Both the position numbers and the translations under genes were made by a program. A DNA stretch of 64,000 nt from Mytilus californianus (taxonomy: Eukaryota; Mollusca; Bivalvia; Mytilida; Mytilidae): contig NW_026262734.1 in NCBI RefSeq assembly GCF_021869535.1, forward strand, positions 97,097,285 to 97,161,284, read 5' to 3'. The notes below the pieces were generated by a model, which was not told the origin of the DNA, made no database searches, and saw nothing but the letters and a program-made list of their open reading frames with translations. Positions within the stretch are counted from its first letter, which is position 1; each line of letters begins with the position of its first letter. Below are positions 1 to 11,760 of this stretch, in pieces.

Positions 1-1500
1 TATAACATATTTAGTTTTCATTGATTTGTATTCTTTCTGATATCGCAGACAATGCATTGACATTGATCAGTTATATAATGTTGAGGAGGAGTATTTGTGA
101 AAAATGACAGCCGAGAGAAAGTAAAACATCTTGAAAGAGGGTAAAGTAAAGAAGTCCTTATGTAAATACCATCGACGTAGTGAAATTTTAACGGACTTTA
201 CATATTATCAAAAAAAAATGAAAAATACAATAGATAACAACTTATCAAAATCCCTATTTATATTAACATTATACACACACTTTGTTTCCTTTACAGGGAA
301 AATGAAATATATTTAAACACATTTTGTCTTGAGGTAATTGGTGTTAAGTGGAACTGATTAGCTTACAAACTGAGTAAAAGTAAAGCGGAAATGTTTGTGG
401 GTCAGTGACCCCGTTTACACATTAATAATCTCTTGACAAAATGTATTTAATACTTATAATTCTTAACATTTGTTACTTTCCCTTCAATTTCAACTTTTTT
501 GGAACCCAAGGATTCCATTCGTGAATATCGCGCATGGATACATCTCTGTGAAATCAGCATAGTTTTACATAGGCTACGGAAATAGTTTCGAAAAACATGG
601 TCTCTCAAAATGTAAACCAAAGAAAAATATTCTAACGGACCAAACGTATATGCAAATCATATAAGAATGAGTATTGTAGTAATGAAAAGACTACGATTTA
701 TCTGCAGGAGTAAATGATAATTCACTTACATGATTAAAAAAACCAAGTCAATTATAAACCATATGGTAATATCGAAGGTACTTTATGATTTGTACCACGT
801 GACTGTGGCCCTTTTAATTCGATTACTTTTCTTATTTGTAGATCGAAAATATGAATTATATCAAATATGCCGTTAATGCAGTCTTTTCCGCCTTGGATTT
901 AGAACTAACGTCCTCGAAAACTTCCGTTGGTGGATATTTATGAATATGTTGTGTAATTCTAACGAAAAATGTTTTACAAAATGTTACGAAAACATAAGAA
1001 AGCAGGTAAGATAAAAGTTATCTAACATGAAAATTCAACATACAAATGTATTCCCTATATGAGAACAAATTATAAAAAAATCTCTTCTTGTATCCTTATT
1101 TCTATTTTGAATCTTGCTGTTTTAAGATTTTTCGTTATTTAATATAACAATTATATTACGGTTACGCTTCCGATTTTCAAAACGAAAAGGCCGAAAGTTT
1201 TCAAAGTATACATTGTTTATTTGTACACGAACAGAAAGCAAACATGTACAATTCACCTATAGGTTGCACTTCTGTAAATACATGTATAGACAATGCAATT
1301 TCCAATTGGAACTTCTTTTACGGTTAGAAATGTGCCTCATTTGCTATGAAGTTTCGTAAAAAATTATATCCTAGGATTGAAAGTTCATATGCACTACTAT
1401 TTTTTTTCAAAGGTCAAAACATAGGCAGTGTATTTTCAACATTTATATGCCCCGAACTTCTAAGAGTTTAGACTTGTACTAAAAAGTAAAATCACAAAAA
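1..1500. other. AT-rich stretch with no supported gene
   Basis: The only reading frame here is about 60 codons, and AT-rich random sequence gives that by chance. I see no splice-bounded conserved peptide, tandem array or inverted repeat. It could be intron or intergenic DNA upstream of the C1q exon, but no signal-peptide exon for that gene could be found in it. Confidence 0.5.
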
Positions 1501-1502
1501 TA

Positions 1503-1700
1503 CTGAACTCCGAGCAAAATTCAAAACGGAAAGTCCCTAATCAAATGGCAAAATCAAATGATAAAACACATCAAACGAATGGACACCAACTGTCATATTC
1601 ATGACTTGGTACAGGCTTTTTCAAATAGAAAATGGTGGATTGAACCTGGTTTTATAGCGCTAAACCTCTCATTTGAGAGACTTGAGAGTACTAAAATTCT
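1503..1700 (+). repeat. Dispersed repeat family R2, copy 1
   Basis: The segment reads through CAAAATTCAAAACGGAAAG, an 'aatcaaatggcaaaatcaaa' block and a 'tggtggattgaacctggtt' block. Similar text occurs at 13215-13530 and partly at 21705-21845 on the plus strand, and at 2315-2415 on the minus strand. It has no coding potential. The family (called R2 here) is dispersed in both orientations and is probably a non-autonomous mobile element. Edges are approximate. Confidence 0.6.
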
Positions 1701-2314
1701 GTACTACCCCTCCCCTCATCGCCATCTATGTGTATTTATACTGGTATCATTCCGTAGTTATGTCTTAATGAGATGAAACATAGAGATCATATCTGGGAAC
1801 CAGTACGTAAACAAAACAAAATATCTATGGATATTATATATCTTCCCAAAAGAGACGTGCTTTGTAAAACAGCTGTATTTACAAAATGCAACCTATATGC
1901 GGATACATTGTTGATTCGACTTAGAGATTGGTATATTTGCATTTTTATTTTAGGGGCATGTTCAATCCTATTGTAATGGCTGTCGTAAGGATAAGGCAAT
2001 ATGGCCGCTATGCATATTAGCAAAGTACATGTACCACGAATTTTGCCATGTGCATGCAATTTTACTTAAACAAAGAACAACGTTTTGCATTATCGGCTTA
2101 GTATTTTATGTGTTTATGTGTTTTTAGCTGTTGAGGAATTTCGTGATGAATAAACCTGATCAAAATGTGTGCTCCATGCAGTATAGAAGATTTATTGAGC
2201 TAAAATGAACTTAAACCTAAAAAGGGCAATGTTTGATTTTATAATTATAACATGATTTTATAATTATAACATGATTTTACAAACAATATGATTTTTTTTT
2301 TTAATGTTTGTAGT

Positions 2315-2415
2315 TTTCGATTCGTTTGATGTGTTTGGTGTGTTTGAGCTTTTGATTTTGCCATTTGATAAGGGACTTTTCGTTATGAATTTTCCTTGGA
2401 GTTCGGTATTTTGAT
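2315..2415 (-). repeat. Dispersed repeat family R2, partial reverse copy
   Basis: This is the reverse complement of the first part of the 1503-1700 repeat. It contains the complements of 'tcaaatggcaaaatcaaa' and of the 'actccgagcaaaattc' block. It ends before the 'tggtggatt' block, so it is truncated. Confidence 0.5.
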
Positions 2416-2594
2416 ATTTTACTTCTTTATATCAGCAAGTATTTGGATATAGATTTTAATGTTCCCCGTTTTGTGGCTCAAATTTACATATGCAAGGAAA
2501 AGAAAAATTTCATAGATTAAAAGGGAGATTACTACATTAGTTTTACAATGTACTTTCGAGTAAAAGTTGGCCTTATTTTAGAAAATCTTAATAA

Positions 2595-2628
2595 TATCAG
2601 AGACATATGGTTTTATATGTCTCTGATA
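2595..2628. repeat. Perfect 14-bp hairpin
   Basis: TATCAGAGACATAT is followed by a 6-base loop and then ATATGTCTCTGATA, an exact inverted repeat. The AGAGACATAT core also occurs in the inverted pair at 5319 and 7903. It may therefore be the remains of one mobile-element end family rather than a regulatory hairpin. Confidence 0.55.
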
Positions 2629-2867
2629 ATACTTCATGCATTACTGTATTGTATGACCCATATCACAACTACGTTTTCGATGTGGGTTTGCATATTAATA
2701 AAGATTGTATAAAACGAGATGTAATATACTTGTCAATGAGACAGGTATCCAACGACAATTTATGATAATATATTATAGACATGAAATATTTTCCTATACG
2801 ATATATACTTTATAACACTGTAAGCGTGATAAATATGCTATTTATTGATTGTTTCTTTTTGCAATAG

Positions 2868-3324
2868 GCATCATACCTTCTACAATATTATTCATATTCA
2901 ATATGGCAAGCTCGACAACCAGAAAGACGAAGTGCATTTTACACCATAATGTTTAGATCCTTTAACCATTCCGAGATAGAGGCCGTTTTACAGTTCGACA
3001 ATGTAACGTTGAACATCGGTAACAACTATGTCCCTTTCGAATGCGTTTATACGGCACCAGTTTACGGTACTTACCTATTCAGCTGGAAACTTACGGCAGG
3101 TTGCGCTTCATCGGCCAACACAGCTATTATGGTAACAGCTAGTATGCATACAGACAGTGGTGAAAGTCAACATCAGGGCTCGTCTAACACAGCCATCATT
3201 ACATTACAGTTAGGAGATTAAGTTTATGTCAGGAACATCCGCAAAGAGGACAAATTTTGAGCAATCTTGTAGAACAAAGTGGATTTACCAAAACTCCTTT
3301 ACTTTAGCTGAAATTGCCCAGTAA
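2868..3324 (+). pseudogene. C1q-domain exon, broken (premature stop and frameshift)
   Basis: C1q domains are trimeric beta-sandwich recognition modules. In bivalves they form very large families of secreted lectin-like, immune-type proteins. The open frame starts right after a good acceptor (pyrimidine-rich tract ending GCAATAG at 2867) and runs to a TAA at 3219-3221. Family marks in order are RRSAFYT near residue 22, LQFDNV, NIGNNY, YTAPVYGTYLFSW and, at the end, NTAIITLQLGD. The family normally continues GD-x-V-[WY]-V. Here the TAA occupies the x position, and the next codons read VYVRNIRKEDKF before a TGA at 3258. The expected last strand is seen one frame over, as WIYQNSFTLAEIAQ followed by TAA at 3322. 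The whole domain is therefore present at about normal length but carries one in-frame stop and one shift of frame. No signal-peptide or coiled-coil exon was found upstream. I infer a pseudogene; sequencing error or a truncated but expressed variant are less likely. Confidence 0.8.
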
Positions 3325-3434
3325 CACTAAATTTGAAATCTCATATTGAATTGCAATACATACATTCTTGTTCATGCATTGGTATTGATTCGAAATTTCA
3401 GGTTTGACTTAATTCAACAATTTTAAAATGTATT

Positions 3435-3691
3435 GATTTGATTTTTGGTGTTTTAACGCCACTTTTAAGCACCGCTTCTTGTGCTATTTCGTGGCGGCCA
3501 GTTTTTATTGGTGGAGGAAGCTGGAGTGCCCGGAGAAAACCACCGACCTTCGATAGGTAAACTGACAATCCTAGTCAATTAAGATTGGAGTCGAGTGCAC
3601 CCGCACGAGCGGGGTTCGAACTCACAACCTCAGTGTTGACTAGCTAGTGATTACAGTAGTAACTACTTAGACCACTCGGCCACCGAGTCCC
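3435..3691 (-). mobile_element. tRNA-derived SINE, copy 1 (reverse)
   Basis: Read on the minus strand this starts with a tRNA-like head: box A TGGCCGAGTGG and a box B of the form GGTTCGAACTC in reverse. A conserved core follows with 'ggtggttttctccgggcact' and 'cctccaccaataaaaac', then an A/T-rich tail. Three further copies are at 19803, 34121 and 60192. The head resembles Ser/Leu-type tRNA. The core is like those of the widespread SINE superfamilies of invertebrates (V- or Meta-type); I cannot say which. ATGTATT occurs on both flanks and is a weak candidate target-site duplication. Confidence 0.85.
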
Positions 3692-3744
3692 ATTTTATGT
3701 ATTAAAACACACTTACTTTCCTTCAGGAAAAGTTGTACTTAGAC

Positions 3745-3957
3745 AAATCTGACCTTTTTCAGGTCCCTTTAAGTTATATGATTCATCATATACTCTGTTA
3801 TTCATACTATTGTTCTCTGTTGTCTATCCATGTTTTATATTATGTAATATATGTTGTTAATTTTGCCATAGCATGTCTAGGCTTTTGCAATAAAGATTCA
3901 TTCATTCATTCATTCATTCATTCATTCATTCATTCATTCATTCATTCATTCATTCAT
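3745..3957 (+). mobile_element. LINE-like 3' end with (ATTC)n tail
   Basis: A T-rich stretch ends in GCAATAAAGATTCATTCATT and runs into about 15 exact ATTC units (3897-3956). Ending in a polyadenylation-like AATAAA and then a short tetranucleotide array is typical of 3'-truncated non-LTR retrotransposons. No reverse-transcriptase or endonuclease sequence remains. The 80-codon frame across it is a by-product of the array. Confidence 0.5.
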
Positions 3958-4082
3958 ATACATCATTGGCTTTAAAATGTTTGGTTTTGAACGTTTCTAA
4001 TAAAGGTTTATCCAGAAAAAAAATTTCGACGCCCTAATCTCATTTTGAATATGACTTGTATGATAAACCCATCATAGATATC

Positions 4083-4215
4083 AGGATCCTAGTTTTACAC
4101 GCCAGACGCGCGTTTTATCTACAAAAGACTCATCGGTGACGCTTGAATAAAAAGTTTAAAAAGCCAGATAAAGTACGAAGTTGAAAAGCATTCAGAACCC
4201 ATAATTCCGGAAGGT
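4083..4215 (+). repeat. Dispersed repeat family R4, GACGCGCGTTT segment
   Basis: The segment contains CGCCAGACGCGCGTTTTATC, 'aaagactcatcggtgacgct' and 'tacgaagttgaaaagcatt'. Related pieces occur at 12765-12840 on the plus strand and 21030-21150 on the minus strand. I recognise this as a common mussel-genome repeat, but its class is unknown to me. Confidence 0.55.
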
Positions 4216-4274
4216 TTTGCTAAAAAACAGCTTAGGTAATCTATTCCTGTGGTCAACTCATCATAGGATGAAAA

Positions 4275-4420
4275 TTTTGCACGACAGAAGGACTCCAAAA
4301 GGAGCGCGATTGGGTGCGTCGACAACAAAGTCTCTTGCTATGAATGCATCACTAGCCATGCAATCACCAATCACACATAATTTCACAATCGAAAATAAGA
4401 CACAGTCGTTTAAATTGCAG
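4275..4420 (+). repeat. Dispersed repeat family R6 fragment
   Basis: The string 'ggagcgcgattgggtgcgtc' followed by 'aaagtctcttgcta' matches the two tandem copies at 11450-11610. It is a diverged single copy with no coding sequence. Confidence 0.45.
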
Positions 4421-4429
4421 GTTAGAGCA

Positions 4430-4640
4430 GGACCTGCCTACCCTTCCGGAGCACCTGATATCACCCAGAGTTTTTGAAGGGGCTGGTGTTGCTCAGTATT
4501 TTGTGTTCTATGTTGTTTTGTGTGCTGTTGTTTGTCTGTTTGTATTCTTGTTTTTTAGCCATTGCGTTGTCGGTTTGTTTTCGACTGAGTTTAAGTGTCC
4601 TTTTGGTATCCTTCACCTCTCTTGTGTTATCTTAAGATCT
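4430..4640 (+). repeat. Dispersed repeat family R3, copy 1
   Basis: Key blocks in order are CCTTCCGGAGCACCTGATAT, 'ggtgttgctcagta', 'tgctgttgtttgtctgtttg' and 'cggtttgttttcgactgag'. Matching copies lie at 52548-52750 and 62500-62710 (plus) and at 15140-15425, 23295-23425, 28850-29045, 46035-46185 and 60850-61025 (minus). This is the most abundant dispersed family in the window. The reading frames over it have no recognisable product. Confidence 0.7.
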
Positions 4641-5318
4641 TATACTGCCAACACATGTCTCTAGTGGCTGAGACACAGATATATCGTATCAATCAATGAA
4701 TTCGTGATGATGATGGTGACTGTAAACAGAGTAACACTACTAATTCATAGCCCAATTGCTTTCTATGTTAAATTCTGCTATTTCAAGCATCCATAGTTAT
4801 ACGGTTGTTGTCTTAAGTTAAAAGAAAGTGACGGTCATGTCTTGTCATAATGATACCCCACCTTGACTTGTGCTAAAATATTTAACATACGTTTAATTGC
4901 ATATTAGAGCGTACTGGTTCCCAGAAGTGTTTTTAGTACAAAATCAGATACCTTTGATCTGAGCAAGAGAGCAAATATGCCCTACTATTCAAATTTCATA
5001 CATTTTTTTCATTATTTGAAAGAAACTTTCAACAAGAGGTTTAGAGTGAATACAAATCCTTATTCTTTCATTTTATACAAATACGTTATTGACAAAGCTA
5101 CAACATGCATAGGAACTATTTTGTTTAAAATATCTATTACTTTCTTGTATGTTCTTTCTGACAGGGCCCGAATTAGTGGTTATATGTTAAAAGTCGTGTG
5201 CTGTCGATTCAAGTCGTTCTACATCGTAAATGTGTAACAGCATTTTTGTTTTTGAAGCGCAAATAAGTTGATATAAGGATGATGTTTTAAATAGTTTTTA
5301 GTAACTTTAGTGTGCAAC

Positions 5319-5350
5319 CAGAGACATATAATACAAGAGATTCGCAACTC
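5319..5350 (+). repeat. Left arm of a perfect 32-bp inverted pair
   Basis: The sequence CAGAGACATATAATACAAGA plus 12 further bases is exactly the reverse complement of 7903-7934. The arms are 2.6 kb apart. They may be termini of one old element or two opposite insertions of the same repeat; a partial third copy is at about 22745. Confidence 0.6.
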
Positions 5351-7902
5351 GGCGAAATCCCGTAATAACACGCGGCCACTAGTTAAACCTCGCGAGATCT
5401 CCTTAGGTAATAAAGTCATTAATAAAAGTATTAAAAGTACTCGAAGTAAGGACGAATGTTTAAGCATAACATAAACTGTTTCAGTGTTAAATTTATCATA
5501 ATTAATTAAATATAATTTGAGTACATATATAATTATTTATTTTAATGTAATTTTGATTTTAGATTTGTATTATTGAAAAAGAGACATAATTTGATATTGT
5601 ATAAAAAAAAAAACCGATATTAAATAATTAACACTTAATAAATTGTGTCAGAGTTCATTTTATTTGATAGTTACATAATGGGTTTCTATTGAATATACAC
5701 CTGTCTCGGAGACATAATTTCACAGTGTGACATGTATATTAGGTTTGAATTATTCGATGACCAGGTAAATCACGAACATGTTATAAATAATGAGTTTTAA
5801 TTGACACCTGGTAAACAAGAAGTTGTCACACCACAGGTGTCCACACTCTTTCCAAAAATACAAGTCACAAAATGTATAATTAATTAATATGGAAAAAAAA
5901 CTTAATTTATTTTTTAATTAATTGTTAATCATGATAGGCTTTGTTTTTTATTCTTGATATTTATAAATTATTAAAATTTTATTTATTTTTATATTCCTCA
6001 TTTATTGGGCTTTCATTGAGTTTTTTTTCTGTAGGATTGTCGGTAAATGTTTGATTTCTAAGTGTTGTTTGACAGTTTTATCATATAGGCTTGCATTGAG
6101 TTGTTTTTTTAAATGATTGTCGGCAAATTTATGGTTTCTTCATGTTCGAAGTGTGTATTGAGAATTAATATTTAAGAAAATTACAATTAATTTCTCATTT
6201 GAATAAAGCTTCATTCATGTGCACGCAATATGGTAAATTCCGATTTTATTTCGTGGGATGACAATCTTAATTTCGTGGGATGACAATCTTAATAGTTACG
6301 ACTTAGATATACTCCTAGTTGAATAAACTGATAACGAACTCTTTGTTGATAGTGAAAAGGACGAAAACATAAGCGAGAGACCCACCAACAAAAACAATTG
6401 ACAATACTGCATACATAGATGGATATGTGTGTCCTCGAAGCAACAAAAAAATCTATAAAAAAACACAGGTCATACATCAAAGCAACACGGAAGACACTAT
6501 TTAAAAAGTATTTTATAACCTTGTTTCCACGAGACAATCATTTGTAGTGGTTTTTGTCTTTTAATCATTTGTAGCGGTTTTTGTCTTTTTATTCTGGGGT
6601 AAAGAGATGGCAATTTAAAAGTAAGATTGTTTATGTGTATACATATACAAATCCTTGGAGTAAATAAAATCTTTTATTATCAAATATATATATATATATA
6701 TATATAAAAGTCTAAATTGAAAACAACGTTCAAACCTATGATTGCGTTGGATAAAAACCGCAATTTTTATACGTGTGCATGTAAAACAAATTTCTTGGTA
6801 GAGGGGTCTAAATACAGCACAAACAACAATTTCCAAAAGACCAAAAAAAATGAAAAAGTCTATTTTAACAAAACGCATTTGACTAACAGGTCGAACAACT
6901 GATGTTCTTAAACCCTGCTAACTGCCATTGGCGATTGCCAAATAAATTGATCACCAGATCTAACAAAATGGATCTTAATATTAATTAAATACCAAACAGA
7001 AAACAATAAACTTGTGGAAAAGATGATATACCACAAACATATATATATCTTTTGCAGTCACCATTGAAATGTCCTCAATACGATTTTAATTTAAAAATGA
7101 ATTAGGTTCATGTTTTGAACGAGAAGCGTAGTCTGAAACGACAGCAGATGCATATGAATCTCATTCATAATATTACGACCAGCAGAAGGTTTCCTTTACT
7201 AGGAAAATTTTACTCCTTTTGTAAATTTACTGCATTCGTTCATCTTTGGCACCCTAAAAAGAAGAAAAAAACAATGACTTCAGAATAGGAGAAAATAAAC
7301 AACTTTGCTATAAACAGAATGAAAAATGAAGAAAATGTCTAACAAAATGCAGGCTATAAATTTCTTAGTGCACAAAAAAGAAGGACTGATTTAAGGAAAT
7401 TTGTCCATGAACAATTTCAATATTTAGCCAGTTTAATAAAAAAATTCGGGTATCAATCAGAAAAAATCGCCACATTGTTGGTTCAAATTTTACGAAAATA
7501 GTCTTATTTTCAGTCACGAAACAACATTTGGGAGTACTATTGGCCCATAAAATTATATATTTATTAGCATATTTTCAAGTTTTAAGAAAAAAAATTGGGA
7601 GATCAAATGGTTTCTACGGCAATAGGTGAAGTAAAATGGGCCGAGTTTTAACTTTGTTTGTATTTGATTAATCTCATCATTAGAACACATTTTATCAATA
7701 ACAAATTATTAGAATTAGTTTTTTGTAACTTTTAAATATACTTGCATGCTTTAGCTGTGAAAGGTATCGGCATTATCCATTAGAAAAATCGTGAGGCGTA
7801 AACCTTTTATACAACAATACGGGTTATTACCCATAAATCCATCGGATTAATCGGCTTTCCGGTGGCCACGTCATTTCATTGGCTGTTATATAGACTCTAC
7901 TA

Positions 7903-7934
7903 GAGTTGCGAATCTCTTGTATTATATGTCTCTG
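7903..7934 (-). repeat. Right arm of a perfect 32-bp inverted pair
   Basis: This is the exact reverse complement of 5319-5350. The sequence between the arms has no transposase-like frame. Confidence 0.6.
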
Positions 7935-9614
7935 GTGCAACTGATCTTCAAAAGTTTGAAAAAACATTAATGTGTATTTACATGAATTAGCGTCGTGTAT
8001 TACGTAACACTTACATACACCATTTAATAATGACAAAGACGATATGAATTAACACCACTATTAAATCATATTTTCAAAAATAGGAATTAACTAAACTATT
8101 ATGTATTGATCAATAAACCGACGGATGAGTATCGGTCATTAATGCATTTCAAACTACTCGATTCTATTAGGTAGTTTGTTTTGCTTCATCTATTTTAAAC
8201 CAATGAGATGTGTGTAAAATTAGAAATTTATAACTTCCAGCAACAATCAATTTGAAGGCAATTTGGAGATTTTTCACTTTAATAATCAAACTACTTCTTC
8301 TTTATATATTTTATCTAAACGGAATCTAGGCAGTTTAACCATAAAATTCCACGAATGGACCAAATTGTGATATTGCCTGGAATATATTCTCCTTATTTCT
8401 ACATAGACGACTTTCGAATTCGTGCACTTTCCCGTAAATTTCTTACGTCAGAATGCTTATGTTGTTACATCACTGTAAGAATCGATTGTTCCGATTGACC
8501 TCGGGTCAACCGGTGTAACGCATTCTTAATAATAATAAAAAAAAAAACAAACTTGAGATAGATGTATTAAAACTAAAAAAACTAAGATAGCACCGTAACA
8601 ACCGAGGTAGAAAAGCACCATGGAATAAAAATATAAACATTAGATAAAGTGTACATGTTGTATGTTGTTCGTCTAAAAAATTGCCAAATTTGTTTTCGGG
8701 AAAAAAAAGAAGAAAACAGAAAAAAAAAGTTTTCAATTATTAAAGAGAACCAAAGGTACAGAAAATAGAAAAAAAACAAGACAGAAATGTGTAAAGTATA
8801 ACGCAAAAAAATGGCAACCCTACACACACCTTTCTCAGAACAGTTTTTGAACGATTCCTTGGTTTTTTTTTTAATATTTATGCACGTGTATAACTGCATT
8901 GTCCGAGTATTTGTTTTATGTAAGTGTATACTATCTGGTATCTATGATGAGTTTATTGGTATTCTGGAATCAAAGCTATGTATACTATTTGTTATATAGA
9001 ACACGTAAGCAGACAATTGATTTATTTGCTTTTTATGACCATACCAGCCTAGTTACGTACTCTTGATGTCTCTGGTAATGTTGTTATACTTGTAAATCAA
9101 TGATGAAAGATCATGAATTTCTACATAGTAAATATAAGCAATATATTCCGAAATAGGTCAAAACCAGCACGTTCTGATGTTTTATATTTTGGACGTGAAC
9201 ATTCACCCTTGTCTGATTTGGCAATTGTCGGCAATAAAATGTGTCTTGGCGACACAATTGTTGATAGTAATATTAATTCAAGCTGAAATATTGACAAAGC
9301 TTTTACGTATAGGCATTTACTTGCATTTCAGCTATTTCTATCAACTCTATTAGAAACGTTCAAAACCAACTCAAGTAGGTGTTTTCCAAAGGTTGAAATG
9401 GTGTGGAATATTGGAAGTACGTATATTATACTCACATTTTAAAAACTCAAAAAACGTGTTTTTGATTTTTGAGTTTGATCAAACTTGTATAAACGTGACT
9501 GACATTGATATAATCACGGGTGGCTGATACAGCACAATTGGTTGGAATACACATACAATTTACTTGTATTCACTACTAAGTATCACAAATTGACAAATAC
9601 AATTGCTTATATCC

Positions 9615-9672
9615 ACTCCATCTGAACTTTGGCGGATAATTGTCTCATTGCCAATCATACCACTTCTTATTT
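9615..9672 (-). repeat. Dispersed repeat family R1 fragment
   Basis: The block 'attgtctcattgccaatcat' followed by ACCACTTCTTAT is the reverse complement of the R1 head AAGAAGATGTGG...CCAATGAGACA. Full copies are at 17517, 18597, 29222 (minus) and 56876. Confidence 0.55.
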
Positions 9673-9679
9673 TAAGGAA

Positions 9680-11320
9680 GCATTTATGTAAATGCGTTTG
9701 CTTGTATCTCATTTTTTTGGGGAAAATATGGCACAGTGTTTCAGATATACTGAGTTCTTCATGAGTTATTCATGATCTTTGATTATATTTAAACCGAAAA
9801 CTAAAAAAAAACATTTATTTTAAATAGTATGATCGTCAACTGTACCGGAAATCAAAATATCATATGAGCAAGCACTCGTCTACTATTGAAGATATACAAG
9901 CAACGATACAGTTTCCACCCTCCAACATGATCTCGATGATACAGAATGACTTGATGCGTTACATATATTGATTGTTTGCTTAACGACCAATAGCTAATAC
10001 GTTAAGTTTAAAGAAAACAAACTACTAGTAACAATTAATAAGTTAAGTAGGTTCTTCAAAGTAGGTCTACCGGGATCAACAACGCACCTGTTTGACTACC
10101 ATTGGAAACTAAGGGTATATTAGATATGGGCACGATTTATTTCTTTCCAACATATAACAAGTTATAAAGAAAAGTTGTTGCAAAGGGTATTTAACATAAA
10201 GAGAGCGCATACTTTTCCCCCACATGAGGTATTCGATTTATCGCCCTTAATTAAAACGCACGCAGTTTTGTATATATACATCTTGCACAGCCAAACGACC
10301 CCCAGTCGTTTGCACTTATCCTTCTTTACAATTCATACGGATATTCCTACTTGCATTTTGTTGTTAATGATTTTAATGCTGAAATAGTAACCTATCTTTC
10401 CGCTACTAGATTAATATGATTTTCAAAATTTGTCCATCACCAGAGAAAATGGATGACTATTTTCGATATAGAATTACTAAAATCATACACCTTAGTAAAA
10501 GAAGTTTCTTCTTAACAGAAATATTCTATGAAGTAATTATGTAGAATATCGAATATTTAATTATCTATTTAAGAAATACATTCTGAGCGGTAGCATTTTA
10601 GTAGCTCACTATTTATCTAATTTATTTTACCACAATGCATAACAACTGTGTTCGAAATTTAGAGTTGTTACATGATACTTATAAACTAGAAAATAACATA
10701 GTAACCAATAGACATAACCCGAATGTATATCCCTTTTAATAACTATTATAATATTTTTTTTGCATAATAGTATCTCTGTTCTTCTCTATACAGTTATATA
10801 AGTAGAAACTAACTCCTCACGCCGTTAGTCATTGTGAGTGATAAAAAAAGTTGCCCGAAATCAATTTAAAAAAACCTCTCATATTCAAATTTTAAACAAA
10901 TGTAAAGCAGTCTTGTTGAATACATAGAAAAAAAAACGATACGAGATCAAAAAGGGGGCAAAAAAATCAGACAATAAAGGCTGTATGTTTGATGCAATTA
11001 TACAAATATGCAAAAGAAAGATACATGTAACACTCTGGTAGCATTGCAAACTGAGAATTTTACGACCCACATTATGTCTTTAACATAAACACGAAATGCG
11101 ATAACATCACTACTAAAAAACTAACGATTGAGGAAGATGAATCCCGCCAATAAAGGGAATAAAAACAAGTGATCCACAAGAATACACAGTTTAAAATCTA
11201 ATAAAATAACTTTTAAATCATCCTTTTCAATGTACAATAGAGGAGCTACACTTCAATAAAACTAATAAATTCAACTGTTAAATGCAACTTTTATGTCGAA
11301 TTTAATTGAAGACAAACTCA
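9680..11320. other. AT-rich stretch with no supported gene
   Basis: Only reading frames of about 60-70 codons are present, with no family marks, and I found no tandem or inverted structure. The content is ordinary intron or intergenic DNA as far as can be seen. Confidence 0.45.
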
Positions 11321-11329
11321 GTAAAACTT

Positions 11330-11760
11330 TTTTTCAAAATAACCCGAAAACAATACCAAATAAGGCAACAGTAGTTAACCGATGTTCGAATCTCATACTC
11401 GAGTAAGAAGACAAAGCTAGATAACACGCAAAACCTGAGGAAATCGCATGAAAAACTGAAAGGATCGAGACAGGATGCGTCGACAGGGTAAGGGTCTCTT
11501 GCTATTTATACTTCAAGAAGCATGAAAATCTGAAAGGAGCGAGATAGGATGCGCCGACAGGGTAAAAGTCTCCTGCTAATTATACTTCAAGAAGCATGAA
11601 AATCAACACTTAGTCAAAATATCACAATGGGTTATACGACACAATCGGAAAAATTACAAATTAGAAACAGAAAGATCCAAGACTGCAGAAACGGATATTT
11701 TGACACAATGACAAACCATTAAACGAATTTGATCCATTTCTCTTTCCAATTAATCAGAAT
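11330..11760 (+). repeat. Dispersed repeat family R6 with an internal 74-bp tandem duplication
   Basis: Two consecutive copies of a ~74-bp unit ('gcatgaaaaactgaaaggat', then 'gatgcgtcgacagggtaag', then 'cttgctatttatacttcaag') lie at about 11448-11600. They sit inside a longer non-coding repeat starting with ATAACCCGAAAACAATACCA. A related single copy is at 4275-4420. Confidence 0.55.

Larger units (their letters stand above)
4650..9600. other. AT-rich region without supported gene
   Basis: The stretch holds small reading frames only, several of them poly-A/T-driven (for example 8582-8899 on the minus strand). Visible structure is limited. There is a perfect 32-bp inverted pair (5319 and 7903), a (TA)n run at about 6685-6707, a doubled 22-bp block at 6245-6290, and a doubled 'atcatttgtagtggtttttg' block at 6538-6590. 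I see no splice-bounded conserved peptide. Confidence 0.45.

Noticed and set aside
8582-8899. 105-codon minus-strand frame
   Set aside because: It is mostly Phe/Leu/Tyr from poly-A/T tracts, with no motif and an overlapping frame of equal quality.
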